Of a stretch of 64,000 nucleotides of DNA, positions 51,836 through 60,753 are shown in pieces. The stretch is from Schauerella fraxinea (GTDB taxonomy: Bacteria; Pseudomonadota; Gammaproteobacteria; Burkholderiales; Burkholderiaceae_B). The notes under the pieces are model-generated. The model had not been told where the DNA came from. It saw only the letters and a list, made by a program, of their open reading frames with translations, and did not search any database. The position numbers and the translations under genes are program-made. Positions within the stretch are counted from its first letter, which is position 1; each line of letters begins with the position of its first letter. The DNA is taken from assembly GCA_030849945.1 (NCBI GenBank), contig JAVDKK010000006.1, positions 216,683 through 280,682 of the forward strand, written 5' to 3'.

Positions 51836-53440
51836 TCAGAACCCGGCGGCCAGGCCGTCGCGGCGGCTGTCGCTGGCCGCAACATAGCCATCGACGGCGG
51901 GATCGCCCAGGCGCCAGATGAACTGACCCGACCCAAAATCCATATACGGATCGTCAAATCCTTCCAGCACATGGCCGCGCACGCGCAACTCATCCAGGAC
52001 GGCGCGCGGCATGGCCGATTCGACGTCCACGGACACGCCGTGATTCCACTTCCAGCGCGGCGCATCGCACGCCGCCTGAGGCTGTTGATGATAGTCCAGC
52101 ATGCGCACCAGTGTCTGCACGTGCCCTTGCGGCTGCATGTTGCCGCCCATCACCCCGAAACTCATCACCGGCGCGCCGTCGCGCATCAAAAAGCCGGGAA
52201 TGATCGTATGAAAGGGCCGCTTGCCGCCTGCAACCACGTTGGCATGTGTGGGATCGGTGCTGAAGCAATGGCCTCGGTTCTGCAGGCTCACGCCGGTGCC
52301 AGGCACGACGATGCCGGAACCGAACCCCATATAGTTCGACTGAATGAAGCTCACCATCATCCCGTTGCGATCGGCAGTGGTGAGATAGACGGTGCCGCCT
52401 TGCGGCGCATGCCCGGATGCGAAGGGCTGAGCGCGCTTGAGATCGATCAGCTTGGCGCGCGCGGCCAGATAGTCCGGCGACAACATCTGCGCGGTCGTCA
52501 GTCGCATATGCGAGCCGTCCGCCACATGCTCGTACACGTCGGCGAATGCCAGTTTCATCGCCTCGATCATCAGATGCTGCGTATCGGGATGATCGATCGG
52601 CCGCTGCGCGAGATCGAACCGATCGAGTATTCCGAGGGCGATCAGGGCGGCAATGCCTTGGCCGTTAGGGGGAATCTGATGCAGCGTATGGCCGCGATAC
52701 TGCTGTTGAATGGGCGTGACCCACTCCGGCTGGTAATTGCGCAGATCCGATACGCTCATGGCTGCGTCGTGCGCCTGCGCATGGGCGACCAGCTTGTGCG
52801 CCGTCTCGCCGTCGTAGAAATCGCGCCCACGGGTCGCCGCGATGCGCTTGAGCGTATCCGCCGCGCCGCGCAACACGAAATGTTCGCCCACATGCGGGGC
52901 GCGCATCTTCGGCATGAAGTGCTCGGCAAAGCCAGGGAAGGACTGCAGCACGTCGGCCTGCGCCGCCCACTTTTGCTGCACGACGGGCGACACGGCAAAG
53001 CCGCGTTCCGCATATTCGATAGCGGGCGCCAGCACCGATTCGAACGACAGCTTGCCCAGCTTGGCATGCAGCGCGTCCCAGCCGGCAACACAACCCGGCA
53101 CGGTCACGCTGTCCCAGCCGCGCATCGGAATGGCACCGCGATGCTTGCGCTTGAAGTAATCGAGGTTCCACGCCTGCGGCGCGGGTCCCGATGCATTCAA
53201 GCCATGGAGCCGCGCGCCGTCCCACACGATGGCAAAGCAGTCGGAGCCCAGGCCGTTGCTGACCGGCTCGGTCAACGTGAGCGTGGCCGCCGCGGCAATG
53301 GCCGCGTCGACGGCGTTGCCGCCATTGGCCAGCACACGCATGCCGGCTTGGGCTGCGAGCGGCTGCGACGTCGACACGATATTGCGTGCAAACACCGGGT
53401 GCCGGGTCGTTGAATAGGGGTTGTTCCAATCGAAGGTCAT
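51836..53440 (-). CDS. gamma-glutamyltransferase family protein
   Basis: 534 residues. N-terminal NPYSTTRHPVFARNIVSTSQPLAAQAGMRVLANGGNAVDAAIA is the GGT signature, and the autocleavage site precedes catalytic Thr in GGTVYLTTADRNGMMVSFIQSNYMGFGSG. The YwrD/cytosolic type has no signal peptide, as here. It transfers or hydrolyses gamma-glutamyl groups; exact substrate unknown. A stop at 51836 leaves a 60-base gap to the preceding oxidoreductase. Confidence 0.94.
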   Translation of the reverse strand: MTFDWNNPYSTTRHPVFARNIVSTSQPLAAQAGMRVLANGGNAVDAAIAAAATLTLTEPVSNGLGSDCFAIVWDGARLHGLNASGPAPQAWNLDYFKRKHRGAIPMRGWDSVTVPGCVAGWDALHAKLGKLSFESVLAPAIEYAERGFAVSPVVQQKWAAQADVLQSFPGFAEHFMPKMRAPHVGEHFVLRGAADTLKRIAATRGRDFYDGETAHKLVAHAQAHDAAMSVSDLRNYQPEWVTPIQQQYRGHTLHQIPPNGQGIAALIALGILDRFDLAQRPIDHPDTQHLMIEAMKLAFADVYEHVADGSHMRLTTAQMLSPDYLAARAKLIDLKRAQPFASGHAPQGGTVYLTTADRNGMMVSFIQSNYMGFGSGIVVPGTGVSLQNRGHCFSTDPTHANVVAGGKRPFHTIIPGFLMRDGAPVMSFGVMGGNMQPQGHVQTLVRMLDYHQQPQAACDAPRWKWNHGVSVDVESAMPRAVLDELRVRGHVLEGFDDPYMDFGSGQFIWRLGDPAVDGYVAASDSRRDGLAAGF

Positions 53441-53572
53441 GTAGTGATACGCATACGACGGCTGGGGTAAACCCGCAGCTTAACGTAAGCGAGCGTGTGC
53501 AATGCAACATTTCATGGATGACATCCTTTGACGGCAAGGGAGGACCCGCAGGCGTCAGGCAAACGGACGAAA

Positions 53573-53602
53573 AAAAACCCGCAACAGAGGTTGCGGGTTT
53601 TT
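53573..53602 (-). terminator. intrinsic terminator after tctA
   Basis: AAAAACCCGCAAC and GTTGCGGGTTTTT are perfect 13-base arms around AGAG. Read from tctA the stem is followed by a T-run, so it ends the tctBA transcript 45 bases after the stop; it can act in both directions. Confidence 0.92.
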
Positions 53603-53646
53603 CGCGAGAAGCCGTTCGATCGGGACGAACCCGATCCGCAGAAGAT

Positions 53647-55152
53647 TTACTCTTCTTCGACGAACGTTTCTTCGCGCTTTTTCTTGATGCTCGGCAGCGC
53701 GACCAGGATGACCAGGAACACTGCCACGGCCAGCAGCGATGCCGACAGCGGACGCGTCACGAAGGTCGTGTAGTCGCCGCGGGACAGCAGCAGGGCGCGA
53801 CGGAAGTTTTCTTCCATCATGGGACCCAGCACCAGACCCAACAGCAGCGGCGCGCCTTCGCATTTCAGCTTGGCCCACACATAACCGATCACACCAAACA
53901 TGGCCGTCGTGTAGATGTCGAACGTGTTGTAGTTCAACGAGTACACACCGATCGTGCAGAACACCAGAATGGCCGGGAACAGGATGCGGTAAGGCACCTT
54001 CAGCAGCTTGATCCACAAACCGATTAGCGGCAGGTTCAAGATCACCAGCATCAAGTTGCCGATCCACATCGACGCGATCAGGCCCCAGAACAGTTCCGGG
54101 TGGCTGGTCATGACCTGCGGGCCCGGCTGGATGTTGTGGATGGTCATCGCGCCCACCATCAACGCCATCACGGCATTACCCGGGATACCCAGCGTCAAGA
54201 GCGGAATGAACGACGTTTGCGCTGCAGCGTTGTTGGCCGACTCGGGACCTGCCAGACCGGCGGGGTGACCCTTGCCGAAGCGCTCCGGATTCTTGGAGAT
54301 CTTCTTTTCCAGCGTGTACGAGGCAAACGACGACAACACCGCGCCACCGCCCGGCAGAATACCCAGGGCCGAACCCAAGGCCGTACCGCGCACGACGGCG
54401 GGCCAGGCTTCCTTGAATTCCTGCTTGTTCGGGTACAGCGAGCCGATCTTGTCGGTAATGTCGACGCGGTTTTCCTTCTGCTCGAGGTTGGTCATGATTT
54501 CGGCAAAGCCGAACACGCCCATGGCCACGATGGCGAAGTCGATACCGTCTTGCAGTTCGGGGATGCCGAAGTCGTAGCGGGCGACACCCGAGTTGACGTC
54601 GGTACCGACCATGCCCAACAGCAGACCCAGCAGAATCATCGCGATGGCCTTCGGCAACGAACCCGAAGCCAGCACCACGGCGCCCACCAGACCCAAGCAC
54701 ATCAGCGAGAAGTACTCGGCCGGACCGAACTTGAAGGCGACTTCGGCCAACGGGGGCGCGAAGGCGGCCAGCAGCACGGTGGCCACGCAACCGGCGAAGA
54801 ACGAACCGAGCGCTGCGATCGACAATGCGGCGCCGGCCCGACCGTTACGGGCCATCTGGTGACCGTCCAGCACGGTCACCACCGCAGACGTTTCACCCGG
54901 TAGCGCCACAAGAATGGCTGTGGTCGACCCGCCGTACTGTGCGCCGTAGTAAATACCGGCCAGCATGATCAAACCCGCAATCGGAGGCAGAACGTACGTG
55001 ATGGGCAAGAGCATCGCGATCGTCGGGACGGGGCCAATACCCGGCAAAACGCCGATCAGGGTGCCCAGAATGCAACCGAGCAGCGCGTAGAACAAGTTTT
55101 CCGGCGTAAACGCAACCGAAAACCCCAGCATTAAATTATCAAAGAGTTCCAT
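53647..55152 (-). CDS. tctA: tripartite tricarboxylate transporter large permease TctA
   Basis: 501 residues, 11-12 membrane helices. Family motif GILPGGGAVLSSFASYTLEKKISKNPERFGKGHPAGLAGPESANNAAAQTSFIPLLTLGIPGN is present, as is the N-terminal GVLPGIGPVPTIAMLLP and the C-terminal Lys-rich KKKREETFVEEE. TctA with TctB imports citrate-type acids delivered by a periplasmic TctC; no tctC gene is near. Confidence 0.97.
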   Translation of the reverse strand: MELFDNLMLGFSVAFTPENLFYALLGCILGTLIGVLPGIGPVPTIAMLLPITYVLPPIAGLIMLAGIYYGAQYGGSTTAILVALPGETSAVVTVLDGHQMARNGRAGAALSIAALGSFFAGCVATVLLAAFAPPLAEVAFKFGPAEYFSLMCLGLVGAVVLASGSLPKAIAMILLGLLLGMVGTDVNSGVARYDFGIPELQDGIDFAIVAMGVFGFAEIMTNLEQKENRVDITDKIGSLYPNKQEFKEAWPAVVRGTALGSALGILPGGGAVLSSFASYTLEKKISKNPERFGKGHPAGLAGPESANNAAAQTSFIPLLTLGIPGNAVMALMVGAMTIHNIQPGPQVMTSHPELFWGLIASMWIGNLMLVILNLPLIGLWIKLLKVPYRILFPAILVFCTIGVYSLNYNTFDIYTTAMFGVIGYVWAKLKCEGAPLLLGLVLGPMMEENFRRALLLSRGDYTTFVTRPLSASLLAVAVFLVILVALPSIKKKREETFVEEE

Positions 55153-55165
55153 GATGCATCTATCC

Positions 55166-55630
55166 TCAGTTCATACCCATGAAGCTAGGCCACAGCGGGA
55201 AAATCAGTCCCAGACCTTTGATGAAGGCCAGATACGAGAAGATCACCAGGAAAATGGCATTGCCGACGGCGATTTTCCAGCTGAACTCGTGACTTGCCAG
55301 ACTGCTGACAATGACGAGAATCGCAACGGAAAGATATACACCCAAGGGACGGAGGATGAAGCCATAAAGCAAGACCGAGCCCACCACGAGGCCGGCGATA
55401 CGCCAGTCGAACTTATCGACTTTCGTTTCGATTGCGTTTTTGGAGAAGGAGCTCAGCAGCACGATGACGCCGAGAAGTGCCAGTACCAGTCCCAACCAAA
55501 AAGGGAAATAGCCTGGGCCCATGCGTGCCGCAGTCCCCATCTGGTAGCTCGTCGCTTTCCAGGCGAACCCTAGGCCGAGGGCGACGAACATCACCCCCGA
55601 CCAGAAGTCCTGTCTATTCTTTAATTGCAT
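55166..55630 (-). CDS. tctB: tripartite tricarboxylate transporter small permease TctB
   Basis: 154 residues with four membrane helices (GVMFVALGLGFAWKATSYQMG, FWLGLVLALLGVIVLLSSF, IAGLVVGSVLLYGFILRPLG and VGNAIFLVIFSYLAFIKGLG). The GxGxFP-type segment MGPGYFPFWLG is diagnostic. It lies 13 bases upstream of tctA and forms the first gene of the operon. Confidence 0.95.
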   Translation of the reverse strand: MQLKNRQDFWSGVMFVALGLGFAWKATSYQMGTAARMGPGYFPFWLGLVLALLGVIVLLSSFSKNAIETKVDKFDWRIAGLVVGSVLLYGFILRPLGVYLSVAILVIVSSLASHEFSWKIAVGNAIFLVIFSYLAFIKGLGLIFPLWPSFMGMN

Positions 55631-55959
55631 GTTGGTTGGCTCCTATGTACAGCATGTAGGTTTTAAATTCAGACACTTGAGTGCCATTAGGTCTTATCTG
55701 TCGAAAGCGGGGTATCTCAGACAGGCTGCATGGTAATGGTTGGCTTGCGGGATGCCTACCCTGTAAGTTCCTTGAAAGCCTGGGGTTTTCCCTAGATTTA
55801 GGGTAACCATCAATCCGGGGTGTAACTTTTCAGGCAAACAGGGCTGTTAATGAAAGGCGAATGAAAGTAAAGAGACAGGACGTTGACAGCGCGTCGATAG
55901 TGCATTGAATGCTACTCGACAGCGTGCCGCAACCCGCCATATGGTTTACGATAGCGCCC
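55631..55959. promoter_or_regulatory. tctB promoter region with inverted repeat
   Basis: A 329-base gene-free stretch between divergent tctB and the coiled-coil gene. An inverted repeat CCCTA-GATT-TAGGG lies at 55790-55803 and is a candidate operator for the TctD-like regulator. GGAGCC precedes the tctB ATG. No other element could be assigned by eye. Confidence 0.35.
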
Positions 55960-56382
55960 ATGTTGCAAGACCTAGATCAACTCACCACGCGTATCGGACA
56001 GCTCGTCCAGCGCACCCGGCAGATGCATGCCGAACGTGACGCGCTGCGTGCGCGTCTGGACGAAGCCGAGCGTGCCGCCCGCACATTGCGCGAGCAATGC
56101 GCCGAGCGCGACGCTGCGCTGCTGGCGCTTCAAGCGCAACTCAAGGACCAGGACGGCGAGGTCGCCACGCGCCTGGCCGAGTCGCAACGGGCCGAGGTAG
56201 CGCTGCGCGAGCAGCTCGAATTTCAATACACCGCTCACCAATCGCTGGAATCGCGCCTTTTGGCGCGCGATGCCGACGTCGAGCAACTGCGGCAAGCCGC
56301 CGGCTCCGCCCAGACGCGCATCGATGCCGTCCTGGCGCGTCTGCCCGGTGCGGCGCCTGTCGTCGAAGGGGAGCACATCTGA
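55960..56382 (+). CDS. coiled-coil protein preceding zapA
   Basis: 140 residues, almost wholly a coiled coil (MLQDLDQLTTRIGQLVQRTRQMHAERDALRARLDEAERAARTLREQCAERD ...), without signal peptide. The gene overlaps zapA as TGATG, so the two are translationally coupled. The position resembles small coiled-coil division proteins (for example ZapB-like), but the sequence alone does not prove that. I do not recognise it as a named family. Confidence 0.75.
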   Translation: MLQDLDQLTTRIGQLVQRTRQMHAERDALRARLDEAERAARTLREQCAERDAALLALQAQLKDQDGEVATRLAESQRAEVALREQLEFQYTAHQSLESRLLARDADVEQLRQAAGSAQTRIDAVLARLPGAAPVVEGEHI

Positions 56383-56693
56383 TGGAACGCGTCGACGTCA
56401 CGATCCTGGGCCGCGAGTACTCGCTCGCCTGCTCGGTCGAGGAAAAGCCCACGCTGCTCGCCGCGGTGCGCCACATTGATCAATTGATGTTGCGTATCGC
56501 CGGCACGGGCAAAGTCTCCAGCAATGAACGCATCGCCGTCATGGCCGCTATACAAGTGGCCGGCGAACTGTTATCGATGAAAGCGCCGGACGGTCCCTTG
56601 GGCGGTTTGGCGGTCGGCGACTTCAAGCGTAGAATTGCCGACATGAATTCATTATTGGACGACGCGCTTACCGATAGGCCGCGCGCCTCCTGA
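56382..56693 (+). CDS. zapA: cell division protein ZapA
   Basis: 103 residues starting MERVDVTILGREYSLACSVEEKPTLLAAVRHIDQLMLRIAGTGKVSSNERIAVMAAIQVAGELL, the ZapA pattern with N-terminal globular and C-terminal coiled domain. ZapA bundles FtsZ filaments at midcell. The stop is at 56693, and 6S RNA follows, as in many proteobacteria. Confidence 0.95.
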   Translation: MERVDVTILGREYSLACSVEEKPTLLAAVRHIDQLMLRIAGTGKVSSNERIAVMAAIQVAGELLSMKAPDGPLGGLAVGDFKRRIADMNSLLDDALTDRPRAS

Positions 56694-56721
56694 AATGAGC
56701 GTCAAGGCGCGGCGGCATATC

Positions 56722-56938
56722 CTGCCCCTGTCTTGAAGCCGCGTTGATTCAACACAGTTTGTCCCTGCCGTGTTCGTGACCTGGCCATACATTCTCTAAC
56801 CAATGCTTAATTGGCATCAGGTTGTGCGATTTGCGTAGCTGGCGCGTCCGTCTCTCGTAGATGGACCCAAGGTTTCGCTTAGCACGACCGACTTGAACTT
56901 CGGTTTGAGATGCCGGCCTAGACGGCACAGGCGGGGCT
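56722..56938 (+). ncRNA. ssrS: 6S RNA
   Basis: The gene-free sequence immediately after zapA has the expected position. The 5' segment GCCCCTGT can pair with the 3' segment ACAGGCGGGGC to close the molecule; a long imperfect stem with a central bulge region lies between. A terminator follows. 6S RNA binds the sigma70 holoenzyme by mimicking an open promoter in stationary phase. The ends are approximate, and confirmation by covariance model is needed. Confidence 0.7.
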
Positions 56939-56948
56939 TTTACAAGAC

Positions 56949-56979
56949 GGACCTGCGATTGCGCAGGTCCTTTTTTTTT
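56949..56979 (+). terminator. intrinsic terminator after 6S RNA
   Basis: GGACCTGCG and CGCAGGTCC are a perfect 9-base stem with loop ATTG, then nine T. It ends the zapA-ssrS transcript and lies 25 bases before the SIMPL gene start. Confidence 0.92.
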
Positions 56980-57003
56980 GCTCACCGCTATAGGATCTTG
57001 TAC

Positions 57004-57771
57004 ATGTTCCCGATTCCGGTTATTCGTTCGACTCGCATCGTCGCCGCCCTGTGCGCGGCGAGCATCATGGTGTTGGCCCAGCCGGCTGCCGCCCAGTCGG
57101 CGCCACCACCCCCCGCACCGGCCCCAGCGGCTGCCGAACGTTCGGCCAGCCCGCGCGCGCCCGAAATGACGCTGGCCGCCAATGCCGCAAGCGAAGTCGA
57201 CGAAGATACCGTCACGATTTCGCTGGCGGCCGAAGTGGAAGCCCCGGACCAGATCGCCGCCGGCAAGAAACTCACCGCCGCGCTCGATTCGGTGATGAAG
57301 CAAGCCAAGGGTGTGAAGGGCGTGGACGCCCGCAGTGGCGGCTACAACGTGTGGGCCATGTCCAATAACAAGGGCAAGACCACGAGCTGGCGCGGTCAGG
57401 GCGAAGTCGTGCTCGAGTCGAAGGATTTTGCGGCCGCGTCCGAGTTGGCCGCCAAGCTTGGCGACCGGGTCACGATCTCGAATATTCGGTTCTCGTTGTC
57501 GCGCGACAAGCGCGAAGCCGAGGAGCGCAAGCTGCTCACGCAGGCGGCCAGCGCCTTTCGCGAGCGCGCGCTCGCGGCCACTGCGGCCTTCGGTTTCTCA
57601 GGCTATCGCATCGCAAAGCTTGAAGTGGGCGGCAGCGGCGGCGAGACACCGCAACCGCGCATGATGGCCATGGCTGCGCGCGGCAAGGAAGCGTCCGACG
57701 CGAGCGTGCCGCTCGAGTCGGGCAAGCAAACCGTCACCGTCGTCGTTAATGGGACGGTCGTTTTGCAGTGA
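57004..57771 (+). CDS. periplasmic SIMPL-domain protein
   Basis: 255 residues. A signal peptide (TRIVAALCAASIMVLAQPAAA), a Pro/Ala-rich linker and one SIMPL (DUF541) domain: ASEVDEDTVTISLAAEVEAPDQIAAGKKLTAALDSVMKQAKGV, GYNVWAMSNNKGKTTSWRGQGEVVLES and TISNIRFSLSRDKREAEERKLL. The family is common in gram-negative bacteria, with E. coli YggE linked to oxidative stress; no molecular function is settled. The start at 57004 follows AGGATCTTGTAC. It overlaps convergent lgt by 26 bases. Confidence 0.9.
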   Translation: MFPIPVIRSTRIVAALCAASIMVLAQPAAAQSAPPPPAPAPAAAERSASPRAPEMTLAANAASEVDEDTVTISLAAEVEAPDQIAAGKKLTAALDSVMKQAKGVKGVDARSGGYNVWAMSNNKGKTTSWRGQGEVVLESKDFAAASELAAKLGDRVTISNIRFSLSRDKREAEERKLLTQAASAFRERALAATAAFGFSGYRIAKLEVGGSGGETPQPRMMAMAARGKEASDASVPLESGKQTVTVVVNGTVVLQ

Positions 57772-58534
57772 TGATGTAGAGCGCGACGCCGGCGGCGATC
57801 ATGGGCAGGGACAGCCACTGTCCCATGCTCATCCCGCCGGCCAGCAGGCCCAGGAAGTTATCCGGCTCGCGTGTGAATTCCGCGAGAAAGCGGAACGTGC
57901 CGTAGCCGATCAGGAACACGGCGCTCACCTGTCCCGTTGGACGCGGATGGCGTGAAAACACCCACAGCACGATGAACAGCAGAATGCCTTCCATGCCCAT
58001 CTGGTAGAGCTGCGAAGGGTGGCGGGCGACGCCGTCGCCCGATCCCGGGAAAACCATGGCCCACGGCACATCGGTGGGGCGACCCCACAACTCGCCGTTG
58101 ATGAAGTTGCCCAGGCGACCAGCGGCCAGGCCCAGCGGGATCAACGGTGCAATAAAGTCGCTCACCGTAAAAAACGAGACGCCGCGTTTGCGCGCGAAGA
58201 GCCAGAACACCAGCAGCACGCCAAGCAGCCCGCCGTGAAAGGCCATGCCGCCTTCCCACAGATAAAAGATCTCGAGTGGGTGTGCCAGGTAGTAGCTCGG
58301 CTTGTAGAACAGCACATAGCCCAGACGCCCACCGGCCACCACACCCATCACGCTATAGAAGATCAGGTCTTCCAGATCCTTGTTCGAAAAACCGTTGCCG
58401 CGTCCATTGGCGATGCGCACTCGGCCCAGGACATACACCAGGGCAAACGCGACGAGATACATCAGGCCATACCAATGAACGGCCAGCGGACCGATTTTGA
58501 TGGCGATAGGGTCGAACTCGGGATAGCGCAGCAT
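57746..58534 (-). CDS. lgt: prolipoprotein diacylglyceryl transferase Lgt
   Basis: 262 residues from ATG 58534 (MLRYPEFDPIAIKIGPLAVHWYG), 7 membrane helices. The conserved GRLGNFINGELWGRPTDVPWAMVFPG Lgt signature and HPSQLYQMGMEG are present. It transfers diacylglyceryl to the Cys of lipoproteins, including Pal. A long alternative frame to 58663 is not supported. Confidence 0.96.
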   Translation of the reverse strand: MLRYPEFDPIAIKIGPLAVHWYGLMYLVAFALVYVLGRVRIANGRGNGFSNKDLEDLIFYSVMGVVAGGRLGYVLFYKPSYYLAHPLEIFYLWEGGMAFHGGLLGVLLVFWLFARKRGVSFFTVSDFIAPLIPLGLAAGRLGNFINGELWGRPTDVPWAMVFPGSGDGVARHPSQLYQMGMEGILLFIVLWVFSRHPRPTGQVSAVFLIGYGTFRFLAEFTREPDNFLGLLAGGMSMGQWLSLPMIAAGVALYIITAKRPSH

Positions 58535-58661
58535 GTTTGAAACGGACCATAAAGAGATGACGGATAATAACCGGCGTTCAGGCTCCGACGCCCGCCGGGG
58601 TCCGCGTTCATTTTGCCGCCATGCTCGATGCCGGCAATACAAGAACATCAGGAGACAAGCC

Positions 58662-60347
58662 ATGCCTTACAACGAACGTTCGCGCCATATCACTCAAGGC
58701 GATGCGCGCGCGCCCAACCGCGCCATGTACTACGCGCTCGGCTATCAAGAGAAGGATTTCGACGCCCCGATGATCGGCGTGGCCAATGGCCATTCGACGA
58801 TCACGCCGTGCAATAGCGGCTTGCAACGGCTGGCCGATGCTGCCATTGCGTCGATCCGCGAGGCCGGCGCCAATCCGCAAGTGTTCGGCACGCCCACCAT
58901 CTCCGACGGGATGTCAATGGGTACCGAAGGCATGAAGTACTCGCTGGTGTCGCGCGAAGTCATCGCCGACTGTATCGAGACCGCCGCGCAAGGCCAGTGG
59001 ATGGATGGCGTGGTCGTCATCGGCGGATGCGACAAGAACATGCCGGGTGGCATGATGGCATTGGCTCGTACGAACGTGCCCGGCATCTATGTGTATGGCG
59101 GCACCATCAAGCCCGGGCACTACAAAGGCCGCGATCTGACCATCGTGTCGGTGTTCGAGGCCGTTGGCGAGCACACGATGGGCCGTATGAGCGCGGAAGA
59201 TTTCAAGGAAATCGAAAAGCGCGCGGTCCCGGGATCGGGATCCTGTGGCGGCATGTATACGGCCAACACCATGAGCTCGGCATTCGAAGCCATGGGGATG
59301 GCACTGCCGTACTCGAGCACGATGGCCAACGAGGACGACGAGAAGACGGCGTCCGCAGCCGAATCGGCACGGGTGCTGGTCGAAGCGGTTAAACGCAATC
59401 TGCGCCCGCGCGACATCATCACGCGCAAATCCATCGAAAATGCGGTTGCCGTGTTGATGGCCACCGGGGGCTCAACCAATGCCGTGCTGCATTTCCTGGC
59501 GATCGCGCATGCGGCCGAGGTGCCATGGACGATCGACGATTTCGAGCGCATGCGTCGTAAAGTGCCGGTGTTGTGCAACCTCAAGCCTTCCGGCGCCTAC
59601 GTGGCGACCGATTTGCATCGTGCGGGCGGGATTCCGCAGGTCATGAAGCTCTTGTTGAATGCCGGGCTGTTGCACGGCGACTGCATCACGATCACCGGGC
59701 AGACGATTGCCGAAACGCTGGCCGATGTGCCGGATGTGCCGTCGCCCGATCAGGATGTGATTCGCACCATCGAGCATGCGCTCTACAAAGAAGGGCACTT
59801 GGCCATTCTGAAAGGCAATCTGTCGCCCGAGGGCTGCGTGGCCAAGATCACCGGGCTCAAGAATCCGGTCATCACCGGGCCGGCACGCGTGTTCGATTCT
59901 GAAGACGATGCGATGGCTGCCATCATGGATCAGCGGATCGTCGATGGCGACGTGTTGATCATCCGCTACGAAGGCCCCAAAGGCGGACCGGGGATGCGCG
60001 AGATGCTGGCGCCGACGTCGGCCCTGATCGGGCAAGGCCTGGGCGAAACCGTCGGGCTCGTCACCGACGGGCGCTTTTCGGGCGGTACCTGGGGCATGGT
60101 CGTGGGACACGTCTCACCCGAGGCACAGGTCGGCGGCCCGATCGCGCTGATCGAAGAGGGCGATTCGGTCACCATCGACGCCCATGCACTGTTGCTGCAA
60201 CTCAATGTGCCGGATGACGTCATCGCTACCCGCCGGGCCGCCTGGCGTGCCCCGGCGCCCCGTTACACCCGCGGTGTGCTTGCCAAGTTCGGCAAGCTCG
60301 CCAGTACCGCCAGCCGTGGAGCCGTTACCGATGCGTTTGACGAGTAA
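58662..60347 (+). CDS. ilvD: dihydroxy-acid dehydratase IlvD
   Basis: 561 residues from ATG 58662 with CAGGAGACAAGCC as ribosome-binding site. Iron-sulfur and substrate motifs: TPCNSGLQRLA, GGCDKNMPGG, GSGSCGGMYTANTMSSAFEAMGMALP and the C-terminal TDGRFSGGTWGMVVGHVSPEA. It performs the third step of branched-chain amino acid synthesis. Divergent from lgt. The last 17 bases overlap the cytochrome c gene. Confidence 0.97.
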   Translation: MPYNERSRHITQGDARAPNRAMYYALGYQEKDFDAPMIGVANGHSTITPCNSGLQRLADAAIASIREAGANPQVFGTPTISDGMSMGTEGMKYSLVSREVIADCIETAAQGQWMDGVVVIGGCDKNMPGGMMALARTNVPGIYVYGGTIKPGHYKGRDLTIVSVFEAVGEHTMGRMSAEDFKEIEKRAVPGSGSCGGMYTANTMSSAFEAMGMALPYSSTMANEDDEKTASAAESARVLVEAVKRNLRPRDIITRKSIENAVAVLMATGGSTNAVLHFLAIAHAAEVPWTIDDFERMRRKVPVLCNLKPSGAYVATDLHRAGGIPQVMKLLLNAGLLHGDCITITGQTIAETLADVPDVPSPDQDVIRTIEHALYKEGHLAILKGNLSPEGCVAKITGLKNPVITGPARVFDSEDDAMAAIMDQRIVDGDVLIIRYEGPKGGPGMREMLAPTSALIGQGLGETVGLVTDGRFSGGTWGMVVGHVSPEAQVGGPIALIEEGDSVTIDAHALLLQLNVPDDVIATRRAAWRAPAPRYTRGVLAKFGKLASTASRGAVTDAFDE

Positions 60348-60660
60348 AGCAGGCGTGGCCGTCGTGGCCATCTTGCTGGCGGCACCCGCCGCCGCCCAAA
60401 CTACCGGGGAGGCCTTGGCCAAATCCCGCAACTGCATGGCCTGTCATCAAATCGATGTCAAACGGGTCGGCCCGCCGTTGGCCAGCATTGCCAAACGCTA
60501 TGCGGGTCCGCCCGAAGCTGTGGACTATCTAGCGCAGTCCATCCGTAAAGGTGGGGGCGGTCGCTGGGGCGCCGTGCCCATGCCCGCGCAGACGCAGGTT
60601 ACCCCTGACGAAGCGAAACAGTTGGCCGAGTGGATTTTGTCGTTGAAGAGCGCACAATAG
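60331..60660 (+). CDS. c-type cytochrome, class I
   Basis: 109 residues. Signal peptide (AGVAVVAILLAAPAAAQ) and one haem-binding CMACH site; the axial Met is probably in the VPMPAQ region (about residue 84). It resembles the small cytochrome c551/c552 group, which shuttle electrons in the periplasm. Start ATG 60331 overlaps the 3' end of ilvD by 17 bases, so it may be translated from the same mRNA. Confidence 0.9.
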   Translation: MRLTSKAGVAVVAILLAAPAAAQTTGEALAKSRNCMACHQIDVKRVGPPLASIAKRYAGPPEAVDYLAQSIRKGGGGRWGAVPMPAQTQVTPDEAKQLAEWILSLKSAQ

Positions 60661-60753
60661 GCCGCATATAGGAGATCGGCCAACACCGTTTGCCGGTGCC
60701 TCGCGGTGCCCATCGGTGCGTTTGCCCATCACCCGAAGCCTCAAGGAGCAGCA

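Noticed and set aside
51779..53413. 544-codon open frame on the plus strand opposite the gamma-glutamyltransferase
   Set aside because: The minus-strand protein contains the GGT catalytic motifs from end to end; the plus frame is a shadow.
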